From Pleurocapsa sp. MO_226.B13 (GTDB lineage Bacteria; Cyanobacteriota; Cyanobacteriia; Cyanobacteriales; Xenococcaceae): DNA of 6,476 nt. Shown one piece after another: positions 1 through 6,424 of this stretch. Positions within the stretch are counted from its first letter, which is position 1. Every line of letters begins with the position of its first letter. The translations under genes were made by a program, and so were the position numbers. A model generated the notes under the pieces. The model ran no database searches. It was not told where the DNA came from and saw nothing but the letters and a program-made list of their open reading frames with translations. Where the stretch lies: positions 1 through 6,476 of the forward strand of contig JASJEI010000383.1 of NCBI GenBank assembly GCA_030064795.1. Reading direction: 5' to 3'.

Positions 1-180
1 ACGTTGCAAATCACTAAAATAATTGCCGATCTTGCCATAGATCAATTCTTCTGCAAATACTAAAATCTCTTCAAAATTGCTCATGTTACCAAGCCGATAT
101 TTGCCAACTGTTTGGCCTTCAACTACAGGGATTTGGGATGAATTTCCTTCGGAACGATTGTCTAAAACAGTAAATTGCAT
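1..180 (-). CDS. 5' end of a leftward gene; N-terminal domain resembling those of cyanobacterial NB-ARC/WD40-type signalling proteins (partial)
   Basis: An open frame starts at the ATG at 180-178 and runs without a stop to the window edge, giving 60 residues. The start is supported by a strong Shine-Dalgarno sequence, AGGAG, 10 nt upstream. The first 30 or so residues are polar and look disordered. From about residue 34 the chain reads FEEILVFAEELIYGKIGNYF followed by SDLQR, which predicts as helix. From family memory, this resembles the short helical/helix-turn-helix domain that opens many cyanobacterial signalling proteins (vMAP-type N-terminus, often followed by NB-ARC, AAA or WD40 modules), where the 'LSDLQ' segment precedes a predicted helix-turn-helix. 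Only the start of that domain is present, so the effector part and the function cannot be told. I am confident that this is a real gene, but much less so about the family. Confidence 0.75.
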   Translation of the reverse strand, partial: MQFTVLDNRSEGNSSQIPVVEGQTVGKYRLGNMSNFEEILVFAEELIYGKIGNYFSDLQR

Positions 181-190
181 AAGGGATGCT

Positions 191-195
191 CTCCT
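191..195 (-). promoter_or_regulatory. Shine-Dalgarno site of the left-edge gene
   Basis: On the minus strand the sequence reads AGGAG, then 10 nt, then the ATG at 180. It is the clearest ribosome binding site in the window and fixes the start of the partial gene. An AT-rich hexamer TAATAT (minus strand, 231-236) lies further upstream and could be a -10 element, but it has no recognisable -35 partner. Confidence 0.6.
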
Positions 196-265
196 GGCTC
201 AGTTCGCACTTCTCTCTAAATCTACGTTTTATATTAATTTGATTAAATACCTATAAATATCATAA

Positions 266-313
266 AACTCATTCCAGAACTCATAAAAAAACTCATAGAA
301 AAACTTATGAATA
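266..313. repeat. Four-copy 12-bp direct repeat (AACTCAT + 5 nt)
   Basis: Four consecutive 12-mers start at 266, 278, 290 and 302: AACTCATtccag, AACTCATaaaaa, AACTCATagaaa and AACTTATgaata. The heptamer is identical in three copies and has one change in the fourth, while the 5-nt spacers vary. On the minus strand the unit is ATGAGTT. The array lies 86-133 bp upstream of the left-edge ATG and about 30 bp upstream of a candidate -10 (TAATAT, 231-236). A conserved core with variable spacers fits tandem protein-binding sites, but a short slippage repeat in AT-rich DNA would look similar. Confidence 0.6.
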
Positions 314-393
314 AATATGTGATTGTGAGCTGACCTCATCGTCAAGCATTATTCTGAGAATTGAATAACCTTCCAAGTCGTGTTTTTACTTTT

Positions 394-456
394 CTCCTAC
401 TTCCCCTACTCTCCCTGCTTCCTCTGCCTCCTCTGCCTCCCCTGCCTGCCCCTACC
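394..456. repeat. Degenerate 9-bp tandem pyrimidine repeat
   Basis: The plus strand is almost pure pyrimidine here and has a 9-nt period. Successive units from 394 are CTCCTACTT, CCCCTACTC, TCCCTGCTT, CCTCTGCCT, CCTCTGCCT and CCCCTGCCT, then a copy shifted by one base. The approximate consensus is YCCCTRCYT. Its GC-rich, strand-biased composition contrasts with the AT-rich flanks. Short tandem repeats of this general kind (CTCCCCTGC-like) are common between genes in cyanobacteria. No reading frame with a plausible start covers it. It lies 296 bp upstream of the cellulose synthase start and 214 bp upstream of the leftward gene start. Confidence 0.7.
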
Positions 457-605
457 CATCAATTAATTTTTGACAGAGTACTAGCTTAGATGTTGTCGGT
501 CGAGAGAATAGCAAGCCAAAATTAGAGCAAAAGTGTCTTTCTTAAGTTAGCGTGAGTCATGAGAGCGATCGCACTCTTAATCTTAGAATTAAGTATGTAG
601 AAACA

Positions 606-666
606 TTTGGTAACTTAGTTTCAGTAATGACATAACCCATTGAGCTACTGGGTCATTTAAACCAAA
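606..666 (+). other. Possible structured leader upstream of the cellulose synthase gene
   Basis: Nested complementary segments could fold as RNA. TTTGGT (606-611) pairs with ACCAAA (661-666). AATGAC (626-631) pairs with GTCATT (652-657). An inner ACCCA (635-639) faces TGGGT (649-653) across a 9-nt loop, and it competes in part with the middle stem. The element ends 86 nt before the bcsA ATG. It matches no riboswitch class that I recognise, and each stem is short enough to arise by chance, so this is a weak call. Confidence 0.2.
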
Positions 667-752
667 GTAGCTATTTGTTTGTTCTTGAAAGGGCTATTTA
701 CTGCTTTTGAGCCAATAATGTTTCTCTTCTGACTAAATTAACAAACTGTAAA

Positions 753-3005
753 ATGAACCAGAATTCGACCAAAACAAGATCGATACAGCCCCAAACCGCT
801 ACCTTAGTCTTATTGGGTATTGTTTTTGTAGCTGCAATCATAGTTATTTTATGGGCTGCTGGAGTAGGAGCAATTGAGGATATTTTTGCCTACCTAAATT
901 TGCTTCAAGAGCAACCTCCAATGTGGGTAGAAGCCCCGATGATGATGAGTCGAGTCATACTTGCGCCGACAGTTATCTTTTTTATCGCTGCAATAACCAT
1001 AACTCGCCTTTCGCCACAACCTCGTACCTTGTCCAGAGTGCTAGTAATTTCTATTTTGTTAGTACTAACTGTTCGCTACGTTTTTTGGCGGTTGTTTTCT
1101 ACCTTGAATCTGAGTTCCCCTCTTAATGGCAGTTTTAGTATTGCCTTATTTGCTTTAGAGTTATTCATAATTTTTAGTGCCAGTCTGCAATTATTTTTAA
1201 TGCTGAGGATTAAAAATCGCCACACAGAAGCAGATGAACTAGAAAAACAAGTAGTTGAGGGGATTTTTAGACCCACGGTAGATATTTTTATTCCCAGCTA
1301 TGACGAACCAGAATTTATTTTAAGAAAAACTATCATCGGTTGTCAGGCAATTGATTACGATCGCAAGCAAATCTATCTACTAGATGATACTCGTCGAGAA
1401 GCGATCCAAAAGCTAGCAGCAGAACTAGGATGCGAATATCGCACTCGTCCCGATAATCAACACGCTAAGGCGGGTAATTTGAACTATACAATACCCAAAA
1501 CTCAAGGGGAAATTGTCGTGGTTTTTGATGCTGATTTTATTCCTACTCGTAACTTTTTACAGCGTACGATTGGATTTTTTCAGGATGAGACTGTTGCTTT
1601 AGTACAAACCCCTCAAACTTTTTACAATACCGACCCTATAGCTCGCAATTTGGGTTTAGAAGATATTTTAACTCCAGAGGAAGAAGTTTTTTATCGTCAA
1701 CTACAACCTGTAAAGGATGGTGCGGGGAGTGTAGTTTGTTCGGGGACTTCTTTTTTGGTCAGACGCAAAGCTTTAGAATCAATTGGCGGTTTTGTTACAG
1801 ATTCTCTGAGCGAAGATTATTTTACTGGGATCAGATTATCCGCAAAAGGATATCGCTTGGTTTATCTCGACGAAAAATTAAGTGCGGGGTTGGCTGCCGA
1901 AAACATAGCTGCTCATGCTACACAGAGGTTGAGGTGGGCGAGAGGAACTTTACAAGCTTTCTTTATTAAATCTAATCCTCTGACAATTCCTGGTCTGAGT
2001 CCCCTGCAAAGACTAGCTCATTTAGAAGGATTATTGCATTGGTTTACCAGCGTTGCTACTGTCTTCTTCTTGTTGATGCCTATTGCCTATGCCTTGTTTG
2101 AGATTATTCCGATTCGAGCCACTACTGACGAGTTCCTCTATTTCTTTTTACCCTACTACATTACCCAACTAACAGTTTTCTCTTGGCTTAATTATCGCTC
2201 CCGTTCGGCTATCCTTTCAGGAATCTATAGTTTGGTCTTGGCGTTTCCCCTAGCCATAACCGTAATTAAAGTCATGCTAAATCCCTTCTCTAAAGGATTT
2301 AAAGTCACGCCCAAAGGAACAAAAAGCGATCGCTTTAATTTTAACTGGACATTAGCCCTACCATTATTAATCTTGTTTGTGTTTACGGCGATCAGTTTGT
2401 GGTCAAATCTCTGTGCTTGTGTCATTGCTCAAATGCACGAGTCGCCTGAAATGGCAGAACAGCTTAAGGGTTTAAATTTAGGCTGGATTTGGAGTAGCTA
2501 CAATTTAATCAGTCTTGGTGCTGCCTTGTTAATCTTATTAGATGTCCCAAAACCAGATCTGCACGAGTGGTTTAATTTGCGTCGAACCGTCAAGATAAAG
2601 CTCAAATCTCCAGAAGCGAGGGAATTTTTTGGCGTAACTACCAGGATATCTGAGATCGGTGCGGATGTTTCTTTGGCTCAAACAGTAATTCCTCGCCTCA
2701 GCCAAGGAGAAACCCTACCAGTAGAATTATCTATTCTCGAAGAGAAGATTAGCCTAACAGCAGCAATAACCGAGATCGATACTTGTGATGATTTCTTTTC
2801 AGTTCATTTGGTTTTTGATGACTTAAACTTAGCTCAGCAAAGACAATTAATTTCTCTTCTTTACTGTCGCCCTGGACAATGGAAAAGTAAAAAAACTCCA
2901 GGAGAGTTAGCTTCTCTTTGGTTGCTGATTAAAATTATCTCGCGCCCTAGGGTTTTGTTCGATCGCGATCCAAAAATCACAACGATTAAGGTAGCACAAT
3001 TATAA
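753..3005 (+). CDS. bcsA: Cellulose synthase catalytic subunit (UDP-glucose, BcsA type) with degenerate PilZ domain
   Basis: This 750-residue inner-membrane glycosyltransferase (GT2) should polymerise UDP-glucose into beta-1,4-glucan and pass the chain through its own membrane channel. About four N-terminal transmembrane helices (roughly 17-39, 66-86, 95-115, 128-152) precede the cytoplasmic catalytic domain (about 170-400). Visible motifs are PSYDEP (181-186), DD (211-212), the DAD metal/UDP motif (259-261), SED in place of the usual TED (353-355; base Asp retained) and QRLRW (391-395). Further helices (about 425-600) flank the gating loop FKVTPKG (516-522). A PilZ-like domain follows (about 606-705). 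In it, the RxxxR motif reads RRTVK (610-614) and the D/NxSxxG motif reads RISEIG (631-636), so two c-di-GMP contacts are altered. The length is close to that of other BcsA proteins. The ATG at 753 is the first possible start after an in-frame stop at 708-710, and it has no Shine-Dalgarno sequence. No bcsB or other partner lies alongside. A different beta-glucan product is possible. Confidence 0.93.
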   Translation: MNQNSTKTRSIQPQTATLVLLGIVFVAAIIVILWAAGVGAIEDIFAYLNLLQEQPPMWVEAPMMMSRVILAPTVIFFIAAITITRLSPQPRTLSRVLVISILLVLTVRYVFWRLFSTLNLSSPLNGSFSIALFALELFIIFSASLQLFLMLRIKNRHTEADELEKQVVEGIFRPTVDIFIPSYDEPEFILRKTIIGCQAIDYDRKQIYLLDDTRREAIQKLAAELGCEYRTRPDNQHAKAGNLNYTIPKTQGEIVVVFDADFIPTRNFLQRTIGFFQDETVALVQTPQTFYNTDPIARNLGLEDILTPEEEVFYRQLQPVKDGAGSVVCSGTSFLVRRKALESIGGFVTDSLSEDYFTGIRLSAKGYRLVYLDEKLSAGLAAENIAAHATQRLRWARGTLQAFFIKSNPLTIPGLSPLQRLAHLEGLLHWFTSVATVFFLLMPIAYALFEIIPIRATTDEFLYFFLPYYITQLTVFSWLNYRSRSAILSGIYSLVLAFPLAITVIKVMLNPFSKGFKVTPKGTKSDRFNFNWTLALPLLILFVFTAISLWSNLCACVIAQMHESPEMAEQLKGLNLGWIWSSYNLISLGAALLILLDVPKPDLHEWFNLRRTVKIKLKSPEAREFFGVTTRISEIGADVSLAQTVIPRLSQGETLPVELSILEEKISLTAAITEIDTCDDFFSVHLVFDDLNLAQQRQLISLLYCRPGQWKSKKTPGELASLWLLIKIISRPRVLFDRDPKITTIKVAQL

Positions 3006-3037
3006 TTTTATCCAATCTATAGACATAAATGATACAT

Positions 3038-3592
3038 CTATCCTTTGATTCTTCTTTCTAATTGTTTAAACTTTAGCTGCCAAAGACTAAAAGGATAATA
3101 AAAGATAGGACTCCAGAGACTAGTAATGATTGCCGAAACCAGAGCGATTTGCTGGTATTTATACCAAACTTCTGAGAGCGAAAACCAGTACATTCTGAAA
3201 TATTGAATCGCAAAAATTGTTTCGGCAATAAACGTCATGAAAAAGACGATAAAAGCTACAGAAATAAAATCCTCACCCGTATATTTTTGTTTCTTGAGAG
3301 CAGAGGTACATACTCCAACTACGACAAAAGCCAAGACATGAGAAGGATAAGCAGTAGTTATGCCATCATAAATCCAACCGATAATTAAACCAGCGATCGC
3401 TCCTTGAGTAATAGATTTTTTGAGGCTCCAAGCAACTAACCAAATCAGTAACCAATTAGGATTGGTGTCTAAAAGTTCCACTCCAGGAATTTGCAATAAC
3501 ATCAAAACCGAGCAAATAATTACCGAAAGAATTATTACAATTATGTTAAAAAATTGTAGAACATCAAAAGATGCTTTAGTTTTGTTAGACAT
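3038..3592 (-). CDS. mreD: Rod shape-determining protein MreD
   Basis: This 184-residue multi-pass membrane protein is the MreD component of the elongation machinery that links MreB filaments to peptidoglycan synthesis. About five hydrophobic segments are visible (roughly 15-34, 46-56, 60-78, 84-130 as one or two helices, 147-171). The segment PNWLLIWLVAWSLKKS (45-60), followed by a QGAIAGLIIGWIYDGIT-like stretch, is typical of cyanobacterial MreD. The length is normal for the family, and the basic C-terminus (LERRIKG) should be cytoplasmic. The ATG lies only 3 nt after the mreC stop, so the two are almost certainly co-transcribed and translationally coupled. MreD sequences are poorly conserved, so the position behind mreB and mreC is part of the identification. 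Its stop lies 32 bp from the stop of the convergent cellulose synthase gene, with no obvious terminator between them. Confidence 0.93.
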   Translation of the reverse strand: MSNKTKASFDVLQFFNIIVIILSVIICSVLMLLQIPGVELLDTNPNWLLIWLVAWSLKKSITQGAIAGLIIGWIYDGITTAYPSHVLAFVVVGVCTSALKKQKYTGEDFISVAFIVFFMTFIAETIFAIQYFRMYWFSLSEVWYKYQQIALVSAIITSLWSPIFYYPFSLWQLKFKQLERRIKG

Positions 3593-3595
3593 TCC

Positions 3596-4351
3596 CTATT
3601 TTCGATTCCCTAGTTTTGGCTGAAAAGACCGAACGTTAACCCATTCCAAAACATCAATAGGAGCAGTCAACTCAACCTCTATTTCCGACCGATCATTTTC
3701 CTGTTGCTGATTAAATTTAACCCGTCCAATGGTCAAACCAGGGGGATACAGTTTGCTGAGATTGGACGTAGCAACTTCATCTCCAGGTTTGATATCCTCA
3801 ACCCGATCGAAAAACTTCATCACCACCGTTGAGGAATCTTTACCCTGGATATAGCCAAGTTGACGATTGCGGGTAAGAGTCGCACCAACGCGGTTAGTAG
3901 TATCGCTAATCAACAGTACTTTACTAGTATGAGGTGTAGTGTGAGTAACTCGACCAACTAAACCGCCAATACCCACGACTGTATCACCTTTTGCGATCCC
4001 ATCTTGACTTCCTTTACCTAAAGTAATCTGATTCCACCAGCGATCGCCCGATCGCCCAATAACTGGTGCAGAAATAGTTCTTTCTGTCTGGGTTTGAGCA
4101 TAGTCTAGTAGTTGTTTGAACTGTAGATTTTGCTGTTCTAATTCTGTAACGCGCTGTTCCAACTCTAAAATACGAGCATTGGTCAGTCGATCTTCTAACA
4201 TCAATTGCTCTTGGGATTGAAATGGACTGACTAGAAAATAATAAACTTCAGACAAAATTGCTGCTTGAGTTTGCCTGATTAGCAAAGCAATAATCACAGC
4301 TATCAAAATTAGTATTGTCTGAAAACCGTATTTATCCCACCAACGACTCAT
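3596..4351 (-). CDS. mreC: Rod shape-determining protein MreC
   Basis: This 251-residue bitopic membrane protein has a periplasmic part that scaffolds the elongation complex (MreB, MreD, RodA and PBP2 in well-studied bacteria). It has a short cytoplasmic N-terminus (MSRWWDKYG), one transmembrane helix (about 11-28), and a Glu/Gln/Leu-rich coiled coil (about 48-85) typical of MreC dimerisation. The beta-barrel domain follows (about 95-245) and includes the family segments VIGRSGDRWWNQITLGKG (97-114), GLVGRV (130-135) and YPPGLTIGRV (202-211). It is somewhat shorter than E. coli MreC, because it ends soon after the second barrel without an extended tail. The start at 4351-4349 is the ATG just before the transmembrane helix. 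The upstream GAGAA is only a weak ribosome binding site. The gene follows mreB after a 143-bp gap and precedes mreD by 3 bp. Confidence 0.95.
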   Translation of the reverse strand: MSRWWDKYGFQTILILIAVIIALLIRQTQAAILSEVYYFLVSPFQSQEQLMLEDRLTNARILELEQRVTELEQQNLQFKQLLDYAQTQTERTISAPVIGRSGDRWWNQITLGKGSQDGIAKGDTVVGIGGLVGRVTHTTPHTSKVLLISDTTNRVGATLTRNRQLGYIQGKDSSTVVMKFFDRVEDIKPGDEVATSNLSKLYPPGLTIGRVKFNQQQENDRSEIEVELTAPIDVLEWVNVRSFQPKLGNRK

Positions 4352-4494
4352 TAGACTTCTCGCACCGCTTGTTAGTAACTATTTTATTTATTTAGAGGTA
4401 AAGGGCGATCGCGATTAATAGCTTAAGATTCTATTCGGCCAACCGAGCTTACAATCGACATCTCTAAAAGCTAGAAGCCCAACGATCGACCATT
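4352..4494 (-). other. mreB-mreC intergenic spacer with HIP1 site
   Basis: This 143-bp gap separates mreB from mreC, while mreC and mreD are nearly touching. It contains an exact HIP1 octamer GCGATCGC (4405-4412) and a small potential hairpin in the minus-strand RNA, TCGG-TTGG-CCGA, with only 4 bp of stem. There is no hairpin followed by a T run, so I see no intrinsic terminator. The gap could hold an extra promoter for mreCD, but I cannot point to convincing -35 and -10 boxes. Confidence 0.4.
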
Positions 4495-5532
4495 TTAGAT
4501 AAATCTAGAGCGATCGCTAAAAACCCGATCTAAAGTTTTATCTTCTAGAACCCTTCCCGTACCTAAAACCACACATTTTAGTGGTTCAGCAGCTATGTGG
4601 GTGACAATACCAGTTTCGTGACCGATTAAGGTATCTATACCCCTTAACATCGCCCCTCCTCCTGCCAACATAATCCCGCGATCGATGATATCTGCTGCTA
4701 AATCTGGAGGGGTTTGTTCTAAGGTACGTTTAATCGCTTCGATGATATTGTTAACAGATTCCTGAAGACAGTCACGAATTTCCGACTCCTTGACTTCAAT
4801 GCTACGAGGTAGTCCCGACAGCAGGTGTAAACCCCTAACTTCCATAGTGCGATCGCTTTCCTCTGGAGGATATGCCGAACCTAATTTAAATTTAATACTT
4901 TCAGCCGTATTTTCACCAATAGCTAGCTTATGCTCTCTTTTGATTTGATTGACAATTGCCTCGGTTAATTCATCCCCTGCAATCCGAATCGATTCACTGA
5001 TTACTTTTCCCTGAGAACTAATTACCGCTACCTCGGTTGTACCACCACCTATATCCACAATCATATTGCCCGTCGGTTCGGCGATCGGCAATCCAGCACC
5101 AATAGCTGCTGCTATTGGTTCTTCAATTAAATCTACTTCTCTTGCTCCTGCATTAGATGCAGCTTCAATTACCGCTCGACGCTCTAACTTGGTCACTCCA
5201 CTGGGAATACCGATGACCATACGAGGATGAACTAGGGGATTACCCTCAAAAGCCCGTTTGATAAATTCATGGATCATTGCTTCGGTGGCATCAAAATCGG
5301 CAATCACCCCATCTTTTAAAGGACGCAAAGCCTCTATATTTTCTGGAGCGCGTCCCAAAAGTAATTTAGCTTCCTTGCCAAATGCTCTTGGCTCTTCTGT
5401 TTTGCGTTCTATTGCGACTACAGAAGGTTCTTCCAGGACAATACCCTTGCTAGACACATACACCAAAGTGTTTGCAGTACCTAGATCTATACCTATGTCC
5501 CGCGAAAGATTAAAACGATTGAGAAAGCCCAC
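4495..5532 (-). CDS. mreB: Cell shape-determining protein MreB, actin-like ATPase
   Basis: This 345-residue bacterial actin homologue forms membrane-bound antiparallel filaments that direct lateral wall synthesis and cell shape. The nucleotide-binding motifs of the actin/Hsp70 superfamily are intact: phosphate-1 DIGIDLGTANT (12-22), EEPIAAAIGAG (137-147), phosphate-2 DIGGGTTEV (160-168) and the adenosine loop around MLAGGGAMLRG (288-298). The N-terminus MGFLNRFNLSRD is short, hydrophobic and basic, which fits membrane attachment. The length is normal and no key residue appears to be missing. The start codon is GTG (5532-5530). It is the furthest upstream choice, because an in-frame TAG lies three codons before it, and there is no ATG close downstream before the conserved core. 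Ribosome binding is weak: GGGAG sits 12 nt upstream. This is the first gene of the leftward mreBCD cluster, preceded by more than 900 bp without a confident gene. Confidence 0.97.
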   Translation of the reverse strand: MGFLNRFNLSRDIGIDLGTANTLVYVSSKGIVLEEPSVVAIERKTEEPRAFGKEAKLLLGRAPENIEALRPLKDGVIADFDATEAMIHEFIKRAFEGNPLVHPRMVIGIPSGVTKLERRAVIEAASNAGAREVDLIEEPIAAAIGAGLPIAEPTGNMIVDIGGGTTEVAVISSQGKVISESIRIAGDELTEAIVNQIKREHKLAIGENTAESIKFKLGSAYPPEESDRTMEVRGLHLLSGLPRSIEVKESEIRDCLQESVNNIIEAIKRTLEQTPPDLAADIIDRGIMLAGGGAMLRGIDTLIGHETGIVTHIAAEPLKCVVLGTGRVLEDKTLDRVFSDRSRFI

Positions 5533-6049
5533 TTTGATCTACTGCTCCCAAGAAATTAGTAATGCTGAGTCTGAATCGAATCCAATTTACTCTCTATATA
5601 GTAATAAGTCTAATAGAAAATATACGTAGATCTAAAAAAGAAAAGTGTAACTAGGTCTTGGATTTTAATTTTCTGAGAAATAATCGAGCAAATAATCATT
5701 TATTTAATTTTTCTTTACCTAAATTGTTTTATTATCTAAATAAAAACTTAATTTTAGATATTGTTTGTCTAATTTTTATAGAAAAGGCATCAAATATTTA
5801 GCTAGTTTATCACTCAAAATATATCGATTAAACTCTAGATATATAGCTAGATCATCTAAAAAAATGAATGATTTCACCGACAATCATCGGTCTTAGCTCT
5901 TTAGTTAAACTCACAGATATTTTAGGACTACTATATATTTATATTTATTGCGTTACCAAGTAAAATATTTTTAACTAATTTTAAGATATCTCATCTTCTA
6001 TTTAGACTTTAAATTTTGAGATCTTAGATGATTTTAATCGATAATTTAG

Positions 6050-6071
6050 TTTAATATAAGGTTAATATAAG
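6050..6071. repeat. Two-copy direct repeat at 11-bp pitch (TTAATATAAG)
   Basis: TTAATATAAG occurs at 6051-6060 and again at 6062-6071, an 11-bp pitch. The 8-mers TTTAATAT (6050-6057) and GTTAATAT (6061-6068), separated by 3 bp, have the geometry of the cyanobacterial Pho box (tandem PyTTAAPyPyT). Neither copy matches that consensus fully, and no third copy follows in phase. No gene starts nearby, so an operator role is unsupported. Confidence 0.3.
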
Positions 6072-6131
6072 CTCTGAAACGATTTTTTTTTAAAATTATC
6101 AAAATTATGATAACGACTGCGATCGATGATT

Positions 6132-6147
6132 AGTTATCAGTCATTAG
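6132..6147. repeat. Remnant of a heptanucleotide repeat (AGTTATC/AGTCATT)
   Basis: AGTTATC (6132-6138) is followed directly by AGTCATT (6139-6145) and AG. This looks like a short, degenerate stretch of the 7-bp tandem repeats (AGTTATC/AGTCATT type) seen between genes in many cyanobacteria. Two units are too few for certainty. Confidence 0.3.
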
Positions 6148-6170
6148 ATTTAGCATCTAAGTAGCTCCAC

Positions 6171-6323
6171 TCAATTAAACCTAAAATCAACTATGTTTTT
6201 AGTAATGAGCGCGTGAGGGATGCTGAGGTTTTGCGACTCATATCCAATCACGTAAGCAGCATACGGACGGCTTAAATGGGCGGGCGACATAAACTGCGGA
6301 GGAAGTCTCCGTAGACGCACCAC
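6171..6323 (-). other. Short open frame of doubtful reality (39-50 codons)
   Basis: An open frame ends at TGA 6173-6171. It could start at ATG 6290 (39 residues, beginning MSPAHLSRPYAAY) or at GTG 6323 (50 residues, with a basic VVRLRRLPPQF extension), directly after an in-frame stop at 6326-6324. The composition is protein-like and more GC-rich than the DNA to its left. However, there is no clear ribosome binding site and I recognise no family. The extension is encoded by a hairpin-forming segment (CGGAG 6297-6301 with CTCCG 6307-6311) that looks like interspersed repeat DNA. It may be a real small gene, a fragment of an older gene or chance translation of a repeat. Confidence 0.2.
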
Positions 6324-6372
6324 TCACAAGGGTAGGTTTTTAACAAAGCAGTGATACCAACTCTCTATGACA

Positions 6373-6404
6373 ATGCACTCTTCTCGAAGAGAACTTCTTT
6401 GCAT
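6373..6404. repeat. Inverted repeat around CTCTTCTCGAAGAG
   Basis: CTCTTC (6378-6383) and GAAGAG (6386-6391) form a perfect palindrome around a 2-bp centre. An outer pair, ATGCA (6373-6377) and TGCAT (6400-6404), could close a larger asymmetric hairpin. No gene next to it suggests a role. Confidence 0.35.
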
Positions 6405-6424
6405 CTTAGCGCGGACAATTTAAA

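Larger units (their letters stand above)
5533..6190. other. Long AT-rich gene-free region upstream of mreB
   Basis: No open frame of plausible length and codon use occurs on either strand, and all frames are broken frequently by stops. The DNA is very AT-rich, with many TAGATCTA/CTAGAT-like palindromic words. Small inverted repeats are ACCGA/TCGGT (5876-5880/5887-5891), TGATAAC/GTTATCA (6108-6114/6133-6139) and TTAGAT/ATCTAA (6144-6149/6155-6160). The mreB promoter must lie here or further upstream. TACTAT on the minus strand (5598-5603) is a possible -10 box but has no good -35 partner. The region may contain decayed sequence. Confidence 0.5.

Noticed and set aside
470..475. Perfect TTGACA as a -35 box for bcsA
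   Set aside because: No -10-like hexamer lies 16-18 bp downstream (that stretch reads GTTGTCG), and it is 278 bp from the start codon.
1736..1969. 77-codon frame on the plus strand inside bcsA
   Set aside because: It lies in an alternative frame of the catalytic domain, whose DAD-SED-QRLRW motifs are in the main frame. It is a shadow.
3006..3037. Bidirectional terminator between bcsA and mreD
   Set aside because: The 32-bp gap has no inverted repeat of useful length.
5258..5629. 123-codon open frame on the plus strand overlapping mreB
   Set aside because: It is antisense to the conserved mreB core, has no family resemblance, and is explained by codon bias on the opposite strand.
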